From Dryas octopetala (lineage: Eukaryota > Streptophyta > Magnoliopsida > Rosales > Rosaceae), in the NCBI GenBank assembly GCA_963921425.1, contig OY992832.1:20000835-20064834 (forward strand): a DNA stretch of 64,000 nt, given 5' to 3'. Position numbers and translations under genes: made by a program. Within the stretch, counting starts at the first letter, position 1. Each line of letters starts with the position of its first letter. This document shows, piece after piece, positions 12,006-25,600 of the stretch. The notes under the pieces were generated by a model. That model had not been told where the DNA came from. It did no database searches and was given only the letters and a program-made list of their open reading frames with translations.

Positions 12006-13407
12006 TAAGTAGTGAGAAAAAAGTTAGCTGAGAGCCTGAGAAAGACTGTATATAATTAAGGACCAAGTCATGCTAGATTTAGTCATATGGAAATATTCCT
12101 TAACAGGGTAAGTACTACAGTACTCACCTAACACCTAGCGTCAGCACATGATCTGATTAATTCTTAAATAAGATAAATTAATTTATATGACAGACCAACT
12201 TATTATATATTTATTATAAGAAAAAGGATAGGGCATTATTAGTGTATATACATATTCTTAGGCTTCTTCAAAAGTTTTAGATGTCACAAATGTATTTATA
12301 TTTTGTCTCTATGTTTTTCGTCGTGTAAATACATAATTGTCAAAACTATTGAACAACGTTTTTATGAGGTTTGGTTCTTTGATTCAATCTGTATCAAATT
12401 GTCTGATTTGATAATGAATTTTGGCGACATGAAGTGATTGCAATCAAGTAAATTAAGAGAGATGATAAAAGCTAGCAACCCAGCTGCCCATAACCCCAAT
12501 TAACATTATAAGTGAAATTGAAATGGACATAAAATACTTGAACTTGATGTTATACTCAGCTCTGCATTATTAGATAAAATTTGAAGCAACCTACTGACTA
12601 ATGCCATAGATAAAAATGCCATATTACAGGATTCATTTGGTGCCCTGTATTTCTATGTTTAAGAAGTAATGGCTGCCAAGTACTTTGGAAGTGAGCTTGT
12701 CCCAATAGTGAATATTTTGAGGGCAGATGAGTAGGGTTGGAGAACCAGATGAGAGAACGAGACGGTGATAGAATGGAAAAGTGGTGGAGATGAAGGGGAA
12801 AAGGTCTAAGAATAAATTTGACACTTTAACTAATAAAAATTTATAGTAAAAGAAGAATGTCAAGTGGAGAAAAGTGAAGTGAAAAAATTGCCAACCTTTA
12901 AAACAAAAAAAGGAACTGCATAATCATGGTACTTAGACTTCATATATGTACTACATAAAAGAAAATACAGCATTCCACCATGTAGATCTCACTTTTACTG
13001 TGAATACTTTTGTTTCCATTGAGAATCCAATATTCAAAAAGGTAGCTGTCTGGCTGATCAAGGATAATAAATAGAACCAAAAAAAAAAAAAAAAACAGAA
13101 AAACATATACATGAAGCTTGCTTGACCGCAGGAAAAGGTCCATCTCATTTTTCAATGACTCAAAACTACATACATTAATCTAAAATTACAACACAACCAG
13201 ATCCTCTGGTTCCTCAAATGTACACAAATATCTCTATAAGACCTATAAACCTAAGAAGTAGGAAAAAAACAGTTTCCAGACCAATAAATAAGCATATGAA
13301 CCCACAACTTACATTTAGAATCACAGTACAAAACAATCATCCCCCGAACATGGCTTCTGGAAAGCTTGAATGTTGGATTATTGCTGAAACCAACATAAAA
13401 TTCTCTC
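12006..13407. other. 3' flank of the NAT12 gene
   Basis: The last few hundred bases before 13408 are probably the 3' untranslated region of the minus-strand transporter gene. Further left is AT-rich spacer. The frames at 12633-12863 and 12940-13155 lack recognisable domains. A poly-A tract lies at about 13079-13095. Confidence 0.5.
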
Positions 13408-14763
13408 TCAAAGTCCAACCCATTTCACCCATCTGAAAACCCGGCTAATTCTGAAGGGAAGGTCATAGTCCTTGGCAACAGCAGGCTCCCTCTTTGCAAC
13501 CTCAGGTTCAGACCACACATACACCCCACGTTCTTGACGACTTCCAGGTACAGTGTTGTCCAGGATAACAGCCGCAAGGAATGCAATCACCATTGGTAAT
13601 GATAGTAAAGTGTTTAGGACATAGTTCACCTGCAAAGAGAACATCTTAATTAGGGTTTGTCTATTGGTTCACACAATCAATTACACATGCAGGCCCAGCA
13701 TCCAAACTGACTAGTTTCCATCTGTGAGATCAACTATGCGACCAATAGAGGCACAAGCTGAGAAAATGGGTGTGGCCAAACATTGTGGTTTTCATATGGT
13801 TGATTTGAAGAGACATAAAGCAAAGAATTGAAACCATCAACCATCTAACTATACTTTTCAGCTAGGTCGTCTATTTTCATCTTATCAATAAAATTTGCAA
13901 CAGATAACAACAATCACTGAATGGGATTCTAAAATTGTGTCCAGAAGGAATGCTGCAAATACAATGAGTAAAATTGTTCTTTACCAATAAACTAATCAAT
14001 TACTATCTAGGAAAGGGAGTGGGTTCTACTTCCAGCCACCCAGTGCTTTGTTAGTAAAAAGTGGTAGAATCAGGATTCAATGAATTTCCACGGGGGAGGG
14101 GGAGAGGGGGGGGATGACTTCTATATGCACCACCACCTAGACACTCCAAAGGGGAAAAAGGGAGAGGGTGGACTGTCAACTTTGGTCAACTTTATTCTTT
14201 ATCTCAACAGGGAATCGTAAGCACACGCAAAAGACATTTTACTTATCACAGAAGGTCAAGTAGAAGCATACCCCTCCATAGTTGCTGCGGAATGGCCCAT
14301 GAGAAGCCACAATGTACGGCTGAAAATAACTTGGAACAGATAAGTTAGAGTTTGGGGAGACGCCATATTGTTGAAAGTAGGCCGGTATTGAAAGAGAGAA
14401 AAACAAAGATAGCCCAACTATGATAATATTTCGAGAGCTTCCAGCCTCACTATAACGTAGATTTGACAGGCCTAATGCAGCAAGCATCGCCCACATGAAG
14501 CACAGCAGTGCAGCAACCATGACTTGGGGAATTGAAGCAATAAAACCTCCAACTTTACCTGCATGTAAAATATAACTGTGATTAGTTGCAGTAACCGAAC
14601 AATAATACAAGTCATAAATTTCTTTTTAGAAAAATGTTACAATATAAAACCACAAAAAACTCTTGAGTAAACACATAATTTATAACAGAAATGCCATGCC
14701 AACCTGCACCTTTTAGGTTGTACAAGTGGTAATGGATCCCAAATCACCGTGATGTGTGCGTGC

Positions 14764-14795
<32 letters not shown>

Positions 14796-17353
14796 ATATT
14801 GAAAGGAAATGATGATTATAATTTGTTAATACAGATAAAGATGGTCAGGATCTAATACCCAATTTCAGTAGCAGAAAGGTTAGGCATAATCTCATTTTAA
14901 TATCAAGTGCATAGTTTGAATAACTATAATGGCAATATCAACCTTTCTGCTACTGAAATGAAATTTATATTGAATGTGTTGCACTAAAAATGACATTCGA
15001 ACATGCTATGATGAATTTATCCAATGTCTTGCACTGAAAATGACAGAAGATTCCATATTTTTGTGGTTACAGGTTCATTGTTAAAATTGAAAACAGAAGT
15101 TTAACAAACACTTACCGACAAGGGATAAGACAATCAAGACGCATGCGCCTAATTCAACTGCTCTACGGCTTCCCATCTTAGTAACAGCTATTGTGTGCAC
15201 ATTTTCAGTTAAACTTGTGGACCCTGTTCCAGTACCCCATAGACCAGCCAAGACACTAGAAAGACCTTCCAGACCAATTCCTCGACTAAGAACACCAGGT
15301 GTTGGAGGTCTGGATGCCACCAATAATGAAGATGCATGATATGAGCCAATCTAAGTTCAAACACAAAGCAAAGTGAGCAACAAAAGCAATCAAAATATTT
15401 GCATGATAAATCAAATAAGAAGCTTGATGGAACAAAGAGTAACGCCTAATTTGGAAAATTAGTTACATTGTCACTATTAATTTAGCACTACTTCAATATT
15501 CGTTGCAACGCAAGTATAGAGAGCATACTCAAGGAGAAATTCCCATAGAGTGATGTAATTGGGATTTTTAAAGACTGATATATTGTAATCAAGATAATTT
15601 GGATCTTAAGAAAATAATTAGGAACAAGGCACAATTTTTCACCAAACTACAAAAGAACCTCTATGAATTGTTTTTTAGTTTATCCAAACAAAAACCTATT
15701 TAATCTCAAAAGTCTTATGGCATTGATGTTATAATGCTAGAAAAATGAAGATGGAAAATGACCAAGCATTAGTCTAGAACATATGCTCCAGACCATCCAT
15801 TCAGGCAACCAAGCAGAGTTCAGAAATTATTTCTTTCAGTGGGTCAAAGCCAAATCATTCAGTTCACACTCCATCTATCTAATGAAATAAGCATCCCCAT
15901 ACCTTATGGAAATTTTAGAACCTCTCAAATCGATATTATTGTAAGTTCATTAGATAAATTATAAATCCAACATATGCTTAACAATGGAACTAAAAAAGAA
16001 AAGAGAATATATAGTTTAAGTTATAAGGAAGCTATGAACTTGAAGAAAAGTTTATTTCCATATCCAAAAAAAAAAAAAAGACAAGTAAAAAAAAGTATAT
16101 TACATAACAATTGACAGAAAACTGACCGAATCCACTGATGCGATAATGGAAACCACACACATAACAAAAGCCATTTTCCAGTGGAAGACAGGAGTACCCC
16201 ATTGTAACGGATAAGGAAACCTAAACCACGGAGAAGATTTTAATGCATGAGAAGTATCAACTCGACAGTTCTTCATCCTCAAAACATGCTTTCTGCAATG
16301 TTCAGATATTATGTTTGATGCAGGCACATTTATATCACAGCCTTTGTAGCTATATGCTCCAGCTTCAGTTAGTAGGAAAGCAGCTGCCCATGTGATTGCA
16401 AGACCCAATGGAACCTGCAACTTAGATAGATTCTACCACATTTATTTTGACATAAGGCATGCATATGATTACATAATATATGCTGAAATCAATAGTAATA
16501 AACACTATGAATACGATATAGATCTAAAACTTTCTAACTTACCGCATATATTAGAAATATACGATGACCAAAAACAGATATCTTTCGAAGGTACTGCAGG
16601 AAGTACAGTAATAATGAATTAGATGTTCTGGTACACGCCAAGTTACAGACGCAGACAAAGAAAAAAAATGTTCTCATGTTCAGCAGCAATAAAATAAATT
16701 AAAATATCCCAATAAAAAATAATGACCAAATACAAATAAAAGATAGCTGCACTAAACTTACAAGAGAAAAAAGAATGACCGATAATATCTGCACAGCACC
16801 AATCTCAAGACAAGTACCAACTAGTGGGAAACCATAACTATAGAAAGAAAGTCCAACAGCAGCAATTGTTGGTGACACAACCACTGGATTGATCAACCTG
16901 AAAAGGAAAGGCAAATGAACTGAGGTTAAGTTATTGGGAGTGTTGTACAAGACCCAATTATTGGGAGTGTTATACAAAAAGCCTGGCACCAAATCCAACA
17001 GAATTATTTTAATATAATATTTCATAGCAGGTAAGCATAAAGATATAGATAATCAGAGAAAACCAGTATTCAAAGCCCATATGAATTTAGACCAAAAGGC
17101 TATATGAATTGTGGTATAACATGCATAATAATGAGCTCAAGCATGTTCAACTAAGGTTTTTTTCTCCAATGACTTTACATCATTAAAGCCAAAAAAACCC
17201 TCTCCCCCACTCTTGGCACCCCCACACACAAAAATAAGACTGAATATTAAAACAATGCCATGAAAATATTTTTGGAAAGAAAGAAGATTACATACTTTAA
17301 TCGCTCATGCACTAAACCTCCCCTTTATTTTAGATACCTACAAATAACTCCAG

Positions 17354-17417
<64 letters not shown>

Positions 17418-20400
17418 AATTAGAGAATCTTTAGTTCATCATCAATTACAATAAGTGAGTTTGCAAGAGAAGATTCATTTTCCACATCCCACAACCATTG
17501 CAAACACCATTTGCAATGGTCGTGGGTGGCTTCCTGGCCATGCCTTGATCTAGTAACAACAACAGCTCCTCGGAAGTGGCAAAACATGGCCAAAGCTCAT
17601 GAATAGTGGTGGCAGCATGGGAAGCCTTTAGTTGTAACAAGACATGGCCAAAGCTCAAAAGTGGCAACAACCCTCTTCACCAAATTGCAGAGACATCAAC
17701 CCATAAGCTCCTGCTCAACCAAGTTTCACTCAAAGAGAACAAAATAAACTGAGTCTGCAAGGAGATCTCAATGCTCCCATCTTTTTCTCTCTTCCACTAC
17801 ATGGTACTCATTCTCCTCTCCAGTTTTCATTTTTTAAGGGACCCACAAGGGATTGATCGACATTGTAGAAACATTTTAGTCGAATGGATGCAATTGGCGG
17901 TGCCAGTGTGTGGGTATGTTGGTAGTGGTGGTGTGGGCTTGGGTAGTGATAAGTAGTGTTTGGTGGTACTACGAGTATTCTTAACACAGGATTTGAGGGT
18001 GGTGATGACAGACAGAGATATAAGGGTATTGAGAAATTTTTTGACTAGTATTTTGTATGCTTTGTGCTAATTTTGCTTTCAGGTACTGTCATGTAGGCTG
18101 AATCTGGAATGCTGTGTAGTATCTAAATTAAAGCGTCTGTAATATCAATGAAAGAAAGGGTAGGTTGGAGGTTTCAACTCAAAAATAAACTATAAATTAT
18201 TAAATTGAATTGCAAGATATTGACAAGAAAATAAACAAATAAATGTGCAAAGACTACAAAGGTCTATGATTTGTAGACATGAATATCAGTATCGAGTGTT
18301 GACAGAAACAGAAACAGAAATAGCCATACACAGCAACTCACCAAAAGCAAGACACAAGAGCACAGCAGTATCTATTCAGCCAATTGTGCTAGATTTTTCT
18401 TCATAAAAAGGTTGAACTGCAAGGTTTCTTAGTGGTAGGTTTCTTACTAAATTATTGACAATATGAGACTGGCATCTGCTAGATGAATGAATCTTAAATG
18501 AATTTAATCAGCCAACAGAATAACCAACTTCTAACATATGATTGGTCAATCAATTGGTTTAAACATGAAGCTAATCTACTATATCATCATTCATCATGCA
18601 CCTTTACATTATAAATCATTGCTCACCTACACCTTTTTTACAAATAAAATTTTGTTCCCCTTGGATACATTAGAAATATGTGCATACTGCATACTATATC
18701 ATATATTCATTCGACAGTTCACTCACCCTTTTCATGGATTATAATGATGTTAAATCAAACTAAGCACAGCCAATACCCACCTGTCAATCACCTACCCACT
18801 GAACCGTGTCAAACGGGTATCCCATATACCCATAGTCTGAAAATAACTTGAGGCAAATATATATAACGGGTGGTTCCAGACAAGCACCTTATATGCTTTT
18901 TTTATCTGTAAGTACGTTAGGTGCAAATTTTCAAACTTACAAAATATCACCTTCAACAATTTTTGCATATTCATAGAGGAATCCATACCTATTGGGCCAG
19001 AATCAAAAACTAGTAATTATGAGCCATATATGTCACTTAAATAGGTGCTGCTCCTACTATTGAACATCATTTCATATAACTTATACGAGTGAGATAATTA
19101 AAAGAAAAAAGACAAGATAATAATGCCAACTATCAGCATAACACCAACAAACAATTGACACCATTAATTAAATCCCTCTATAAAAATGAAGAACCTCATA
19201 CCTAGCTAATATAACTACAAAAGAAAAAGAAAAAAAAACATGATAAAGATGCCAAGTATCAGCATAACGCCAACAAACAATACCATTAATCAATTCCCTC
19301 TGTAACAAATGAAGAAACTCATACATACCTATCCACTCAAGCTCCCATTAGGCATTTCCAGTTGGTAGGTATGACAAGTATTTTAAAATAAACTAATAAA
19401 ATACTAGGCATCTTTTCTATCTCCCAAGTAACAAAAAATAAAATTAAATGTAAAAATAAACCAGACATCTAAAATTAAAAATGTGTCTGTACAGATGCCG
19501 AAATCATACCTCAAAAATAATGACATTAGTCCACTATATCCAAGTATTGCTTGAAAAGCTGAACCTATTATTATAGCCCCCTGTAGCTCCTTCATGATAT
19601 GCTTAAAACTCTGCCATGTAAAAGGATTACCGACAGATGTTAACAAGAGTTCACTATCAGTGAAATGGCTATTCAATTATGAATGTCATGTAAAAGATGA
19701 ATGAAACAATTGAAAGATAGAAAATAAAAATGCAAAGTTTATTTCATAAAGTGTATCACAGGAAGATGTAAGACATTATATTATGCAAAATATACACCTT
19801 TATGTCAGACTCGCTTGAAGGGGCTCCATTGCATTCAGTTGTACAAAAATGGTTTGATTTCTTCTACAGAAGGAAGCAACCCAATTTCTAAACAAAGAGG
19901 ACGGCAAGCCTATACAACTTTCCAGTCCTTTTCTATAGGCTACCAAGTTCTTCCCAAATAAACCCTAACCACAATTATCCTTTTGTCATCATACTAAGTT
20001 TCCCATTGATATGGTTACTCTTTGATCCACAAAAAAACAAAAGGCCAAGCATTGAATATCATGAAAAGGGAAGAAAAAACGAAATATGTAGATTGGAGGC
20101 TTGAATAATTTCCAAACATTTGCTTTGTAATGTTGAAATTTCCTTCAAAACGTAGAAAAACCTATATTTCAGAAAAGAGATCTATTTGTCTATTTTAGTA
20201 CTTAATTAAGGTTTAAATACAAAGGACTACGATATATACATGAGAACTCATTGGCACCAGATAATTAGAAGGTCTTAATACATTTTGTGTGTGTGTGTGT
20301 GTGTATCCAACTTTATGTACAATTTAAGATGGGTTGCAATTTTAAGAAACTAACCTACAAGAACAAAAGGACAACTAAGGAATTTTGAAAAAAACAAAAA

Positions 20401-22618
20401 TAGAGGGAAATAGGATTATGTAACTGATATAATCCACTGAGAGATAGACTTCTAATGAGTGAGTGTCTTAAATCTTCAGGAGTTGGATTATGCACACAGT
20501 TCATAAAACATAAAAAAATAAGGGGGATTTCCATCCTCACTTAATTTTACATTCTACAAACTAAAGCCTTATGGCTTTTAAAATTCTAACTAAACTCCAA
20601 TAAAATTTGTAACTATTCCATGTTACATAATATTGGTCCATTAGTTTCTATTTTTTTATGAATACCAGGAGCCGAGCGCTCGGCGGCCATTGCCAAGTGT
20701 TTGACAGTGCATTTTTGCTTCTTCTTTGAGCCCTCGGTACTGGTTTTTCGGCATTCTGTTAGGTTTTAACTTTGAGATTTTGGGTGAAAACCTAACATGC
20801 AGCCTCCACAAATCTCATTCTACACCCTATGAAGGTATGTGGTGAATACGTATCATATACCCTAAAAAAATAAAAAAATGATGACATATTTCTTTGACAT
20901 GGCAGTGATCAAAGGACTTCATTTAGAAAAGAAAAAAAAATCTCAAAGTTTCAATCCAAAGAAGAAACGTAATAAGGATTAAACTCTAATTTTCTGAAAA
21001 AATAAACAACAAAATAGAATTTCTCCCCTAGCTTATAAATTTTCTTGATAACTTCCGAGAGCACTAGTAAAATGCAAATTTTATAATCGCGCTCGAAATA
21101 CAACTTATGTTGTTTAGTAGAGATTATACAAAATGATTAATTAAGATTAGACTAGTGGCTCTTATAATTTCTAGACTAACCACCAAGATAGAAAGTAAAG
21201 CAAAGAACATTATGAGATAGCAGACACTGGCAGACTTTATGCCTGTAGCCATCATTAAGGTATTTTCTGTTTGGACGGACTCAACCAAATTGCATCTATG
21301 GATTGATATTACCTGTCAATCCATTCTTAAAGTATTCAGAAGTCTTATAAGACACAACACAACAAAAATTTACTTTTCTTTGGCTGCACGCTTGACTATT
21401 TGATTGAGATGGGATGAATGCATAGGGACAATCACTAAGCTCTTTATCAAACTAAACAATAGCAAGAATAGAAGCATACATTTCCATTGAGTCCTCGAAA
21501 TTCTTGGGAGTTGATTATCGCCAATGCAGGAGCCAGGTAAACAAATGATGGACCCTGTATCAAGGGCAATCTTGATCCAAACGACGTATGCAAGAGAGTG
21601 GTAACTCCTGAAACAAAGAGCACTGTAGATACCACATTTGCTGTATCCTCCTACAAACACTAAATCCAGTCAAATCAAACTATCCAGCATTGCACCATCC
21701 AGTAGACAAATGTATAGCACAAGATAACTATATGCGCATAGCTACTCACATAAGTACCACCCATTGCCGGAACTATGACGAGTGGAATTAGAATTATGGA
21801 ACCCAATATCGAAAGAAAATGCTGGAACCCATATAGACCAATGGGAACTGAAAAATTGCAGAAACAAAAACACAAACCACATCAATTGCATAAAATACGA
21901 TTAAAAATGAAAAACTTTGTTACTTTCACAATACTTAATTATGACAGAGAGACAAATAAACCTCCAAACAATCACCAAAAAAACATAACCCATTTTGAAT
22001 TATCAATAAACCAATCGAATTACACATTGCACCTCATAATATGTAAAAACTAGCAGTGAATAAGTGGAAAAAAAAAAAAAAAAAAAAAAGCTCACCAAGA
22101 CCGGGTGTATCTCTGAGCTCATACTTCATATGTGAATGCCTACCCACATACCCATCGTCATTAACACCGTGTGGCAAAACATCAACCACTTCTTCACTCC
22201 TCGAGTGCCTTCGCGGCGGCGGATTGGGCTCGGCAGGCCCGGCCGCAGCCTGCCCATTGGGCCCGTGGCCCGCACTCTTCGACCCTCCACCATCGGAGTC
22301 CTTCCTCCTCTTCACCGTGTGTTCCTTATCCGAAGCCAGGGGAGGCTGCTGCTGCGGAGCCGCCTCGCGCTCCGGCTCACCATTCGCCGCCGGTTGAGTC
22401 CTGGCCCGACCCGCCTCGAGATCAGGCTGGGCTTCGGGCTCTCGGGTACGGGGCAGCTGCAAGGATATCTGGCCCGAATCGCTGGCATTGGTCTCGCCGG
22501 AGAACTTGGGCCGGAAGCCAGTCTTCTTGGCCCAAGAAGAAGGCGGCATTGCGGTGGCCTCCGGAGCAGGGGGCCATGGACCAGGACGTGGTCGGTTTTT
22601 GGGGTCGGAATTTGACAT
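13408..22618 (-). CDS. NAT12: nucleobase-ascorbate transporter, NAT12 type
   Basis: Plasma-membrane-type permease of the NAT/NCS2 family (xanthine/uracil permease fold); the substrate of the NAT12 branch is not firmly known. I assembled ten exons, all with GT-AG introns: 22096-22618, 21750-21847, 21480-21650, 19510-19610, 16762-16897, 16543-16593, 16127-16414, 15116-15350, 14272-14558, 13408-13629. They total 2112 nt, 703 aa, with every phase matching. Residues 1-174 form a hydrophilic, proline- and basic-rich extension, diagnostic of the NAT11/NAT12 group. The membrane domain starts at about 175 with the conserved Gln-His pair (Q183, H184). The NAT signature is at 505-514 (ENVHTIAVTK), where the usual glycine after N-x is histidine (H508). 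The protein ends VKWVGL. The start is the only ATG that opens the proline-rich extension. Introns 3 and 4 are long (1.9 and 2.6 kb) and hold repeats. Confidence 0.95.
17356..17416. repeat. (CT)n microsatellite in NAT12 intron 4
   Basis: About 30 CT units on the plus strand (GA in the sense of the transcript). The stretch at 17440-18060 next to it is a GC-richer insertion-like sequence with no recognised coding content. A short duplication of ATTGGGAGTGTT occurs at 16933-16980 in the same intron. Confidence 0.9.
19099..19325. repeat. tandem duplication of about 120 bp in NAT12 intron 4
   Basis: Two head-to-tail copies (about 19099-19216 and 19217-19325) share AAAAGAAAAA, a GCCAA-TATCAGCATAAC block, CCAACAAACAA, and a CTCATAC end. 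They differ by small indels. They lie between exons 5 and 4 and do not touch splice sites. Confidence 0.8.
20757..20829. repeat. dispersed repeat with internal inverted repeat, copy 1 (NAT12 intron 3)
   Basis: Begins TGTTAGGTTTTAACTT and includes AAAACCTAACATGCAGCCTC, so the TTAGGTTTT and AAAACCTAA parts can pair. A second copy at 61651-61738 lies within a truncated LINE. The adjoining 20660-20756 is GC-richer than the rest of the intron. Confidence 0.75.
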
Positions 22619-22812
22619 TTCGGGTCGGGTCGGTGAGGTGAACGAGCTAGTGGTGCATAGCTTGAGCGAATGTCAGCGCAGATCTGGTATTGTACTCCAA
22701 GGTTAGGGCTTTTTGAGCAATGCACAAAGTACAACCCCAATTAAGACAAGCCTAGAGACAGAGAGAGTTCGAGTTCGAGGGTTTGAGAGTGAATGCAGAG
22801 GGAAGTGAGTGA

Positions 22813-22867
<55 letters not shown>

Positions 22868-22900
22868 CCAAAAGAGAGACGGTGGTGGAGAAGCTAAAAC
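22619..22900 (-). promoter_or_regulatory. NAT12 5' leader and proximal promoter with (GA)n tract
   Basis: Immediately upstream (to the right) of the NAT12 start codon. A GA microsatellite runs 22816-22863, read as CT in the transcript sense. CT-rich tracts near transcription starts are common in plants and can bind BBR/BPC GAGA-binding factors; binding here is inference. Confidence 0.5.
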
Positions 22901-23006
22901 CGCGTTTTTTCTTTTTTTAATTTTCCGAATTTGAAGAATGATTTAATAATATTTAAAGATTTTTTTTTTGTCTAAAATAAATATTTTAGATTATCTTTTT
23001 TTTAAT

Positions 23007-23171
23007 AATGCTATATTTACTATATTCTTATATCATCTTACATGTCATTACTTTATTCGACAGAATTTTTATTTTTCTTTTTGAGTTTTATTTTTTTATT
23101 TTTTAGTGTCCAATGTATAAATGTCATATAAGTTACCACATAAAATGATATAAAAATATAAAAACACTACT
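23007..23171. mobile_element. probable small foldback MITE
   Basis: The left side (AATGCTATATTTACTATATTCTTATATCAT, about 23007-23036) pairs imperfectly with the right side (ATGATATAAAAATATAAAAACACTACT, about 23145-23171). No clear target duplication; AT richness makes the ends uncertain. Confidence 0.4.
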
Positions 23172-23399
23172 GTTTATTGTTTTTGTCAAAAGATTATCTT
23201 CATTAAAGTAAATGATAAATAAATTCATTCTCATGGCCCATAAAAATAAAGGTAAATAAATTCATTTTACCCTCATAATCATGATAAATCTACCTAATAT
23301 CTGCAATGCTTAAAAATAAGTGACATTCTTTGTGATATAAATGAATAGCTGACTTTTCAATTATACAGAAAACTCATGTGAGCAAGTATTATATATATA

Positions 23400-24971
23400 G
23401 AGAAAATTACAGAGTTGGTCCACTTACTTCATACTAGTTCAATTTTGATTCATAATCTTTTTAAGTTCGGTTTTGGTCTACTTATTATCTAACATGTTCG
23501 GTTTTGGTCTATTCCGTCTATTTTGAATGGATGATGTTAATTTGAGGGGCAAATATGTAATTTTCTCATAAGAAATTATAAAATAAAATAAAAATAAAAA
23601 CAAAACCAACCCCTTCCCAGGCCCAAGCCTTGCCCGACCACCTTCACCCTCACCCAACGCAGTCCCGGCCCCGCCCCTTTGCCCGACAAATATGTAAGGT
23701 GCAACGACCATAGTAGTTTGTGTGAAAGGACTCCGATGCTCAGGCTGGTCGGGCTAGGCAACGGAGAAAGCTCCGACGCAGGTGGAGCTCGGCGTGGGCG
23801 TGGTTCTGGGCTCGCATAGCTGGGCTCTTGGCTGCAAGCTGGTCGGCATAGGGACTTCTCTAAGGTTGCGCGCCGTAGTGAGATTGGCTGGTGGCAGAGA
23901 AACTCCAGGGTAGCGCAAATAAGTTGCGCGAGTCGAGTCAGGTCGGGTACAATCGGGTTGGTGATCTTCTAGGTTTTGCGAGCTGTTTTTGGCAGCGACG
24001 GTGACAACTCAAGCAGGAGGACTCGGCAGAGTTGTTTGGGGGCCAAGTCGGGGATGATGATCCTAACGGGGCTGGGCTGTGAACTAGCTGGAGGAAAATG
24101 AGTTCGGCGTGGCACGACGACATAATATTTTAATTTGCTGGAGGTGGCGCGAGCCAGCAGATGCTCGGCGTGGGAAATTGGTGGCCCCATGCAGAGAGAG
24201 GAAGCTCGATGATGGTGCGACGCGCCGATGACGCAGGCTGGATGTTGTCGACGGAGGCTGGCGTGGTTGTTGGCTTAGAAGCGAGCAGAGGTGCGGTGAG
24301 CTAGTTCGAGCCGGACTAGCGTGGTCGAGGAGGCTTGGGTACTGCGCGAGGGTGGCTAGGCTTCAACGATGGTGAGCTCGGCGGTGGCGCCATGCAGAAA
24401 AAAGAGAAATGGCGGTGGAGTTGTTGCGCGCGGAGGTGAACTAGCGGAATGGTGGCAGCGCGCATGGATAAATTACCCTCCCTAAGCTTCTTTCCCTCCC
24501 TCTCTTCCCCCTCCCCGAGCTCTTCCCTCTCTCTATTCTTTTTGTCTCTCTTCCCCCCCCTGACCTCCTCTTTTTTTCTTCCCTCTCTTGATCTGGCCAC
24601 CTTTCTCGGATTTGGGTTGGGTGAGGGAATGGTGGCGGCGTTTGCTGGCCTGGTTGGGTGTTGTTGGGCGAGGGGGCAGGGTCGGGGCTAGGTTGGGTGT
24701 GGGTGTATGTGGTCGAGAAAGGCTGGGGAAGATGGTGGTAGCTGGTTTGGTTTAAGTTTTTTTATTTATTTTTGTTTTTTTTTTATTCTATAAAGTTTTA
24801 TGAGAAAATTATATATTTACCCTTCAAATTAACGACATCCATCTAAAATAGACGGAATAGACCAAAACCGAACAAGTTAAATAATAAGTGGACTAAACCT
24901 GAACTTAAAAAATATTATGGACCAAAACTGAACTAGCTATAAAGTAAGTGGACAAAATCTATAATTTCCTC
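23400..24971. mobile_element. Mutator-like element with GC-rich interior
   Basis: Inverted-repeat arms of about 190 bp: the left starts GAGAAAATTACAGA, and the right, read inward, starts GAGGAAATTATAGA. Both arms share GTCCACTTACTT and GGTTTTGGTC-type blocks. The flanks are runs of TA, so the 9-10 bp target duplication is compatible but uninformative. The interior (about 23600-24760) is markedly GC-rich and mostly not palindromic. It could be captured host sequence, as in Pack-MULEs, but I recognise no protein domain in any frame. Confidence 0.8.
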
Positions 24972-25230
24972 TATATATATATACCAATATAATATAATTA
25001 AAAAAATTTCATGAACACAAAATTTAAATAATATTTTTTTTTCTATTCTTAATGGTATAATTTTTTATTTTTAGTTTGGTTTAATTAAAAAATTAAAAAA
25101 GTAGGTTCAGTTACAATATACTACACTAACTATGAGGTATTTCAAATATATCCATGAACAAATAAATATTTCAAACGTATCCATAGGTTATCAAATAAGT
25201 GAAAATTAGTGTTATGTCAAGTTTTCTGTT

Positions 25231-25600
25231 GAGTTAATTACACTTACACCCCTTGAGCTTTATCGCCTTTTTACATACACTCCCTAGGGTTTCAAAAATT
25301 ACACATACACTCTCTGAGGTTTCAAAACTGTTGCATATAACCCCCTATAGTGAGACGAAAAATGATGAGAAATTATGCAAAAGGACATGTTAAGGGGTTA
25401 AATGGCCTAATAAGATTACTTAAGGTGTAAGGTCCAACCTCAATACAAATATTTTCTTTTTTGTTTATTTATTTTTTTCTCTTGTAGGGGGTTATATGCA
25501 ATAGTTTTTAAATCTTAGGGGGTGTATGTGTAATTTTTGAAACTCAAATGGTGTATGTGAAAAGATAATAAACTTCAGGGGATATAAGTGTAATTAACTC
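25231..25600. mobile_element. Mutator-like MITE with perfect 10-bp target duplication
   Basis: Starts GAGTTAATTACACTTA and ends TAAGTGTAATTAACTC. Flanked by GTTTTCTGTT at 25221-25230 and 25601-25610. Arms are about 130 bp, with CATACAC and GGTTTC blocks mirrored on the other side. No coding capacity. Confidence 0.93.

Noticed and set aside
22034..22740. Several alternative frames of 70-160 codons on both strands over NAT12 exon 1
   Set aside because: They are shadows of the GC-rich first exon, whose own frame joins correctly to nine further exons.
24316..24691. Opposed frames of 80-94 codons in the GC-rich interior of the 23400-24971 element
   Set aside because: Charged and proline-rich low-complexity translations on both strands with no domain. 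A captured gene cannot be named from them.
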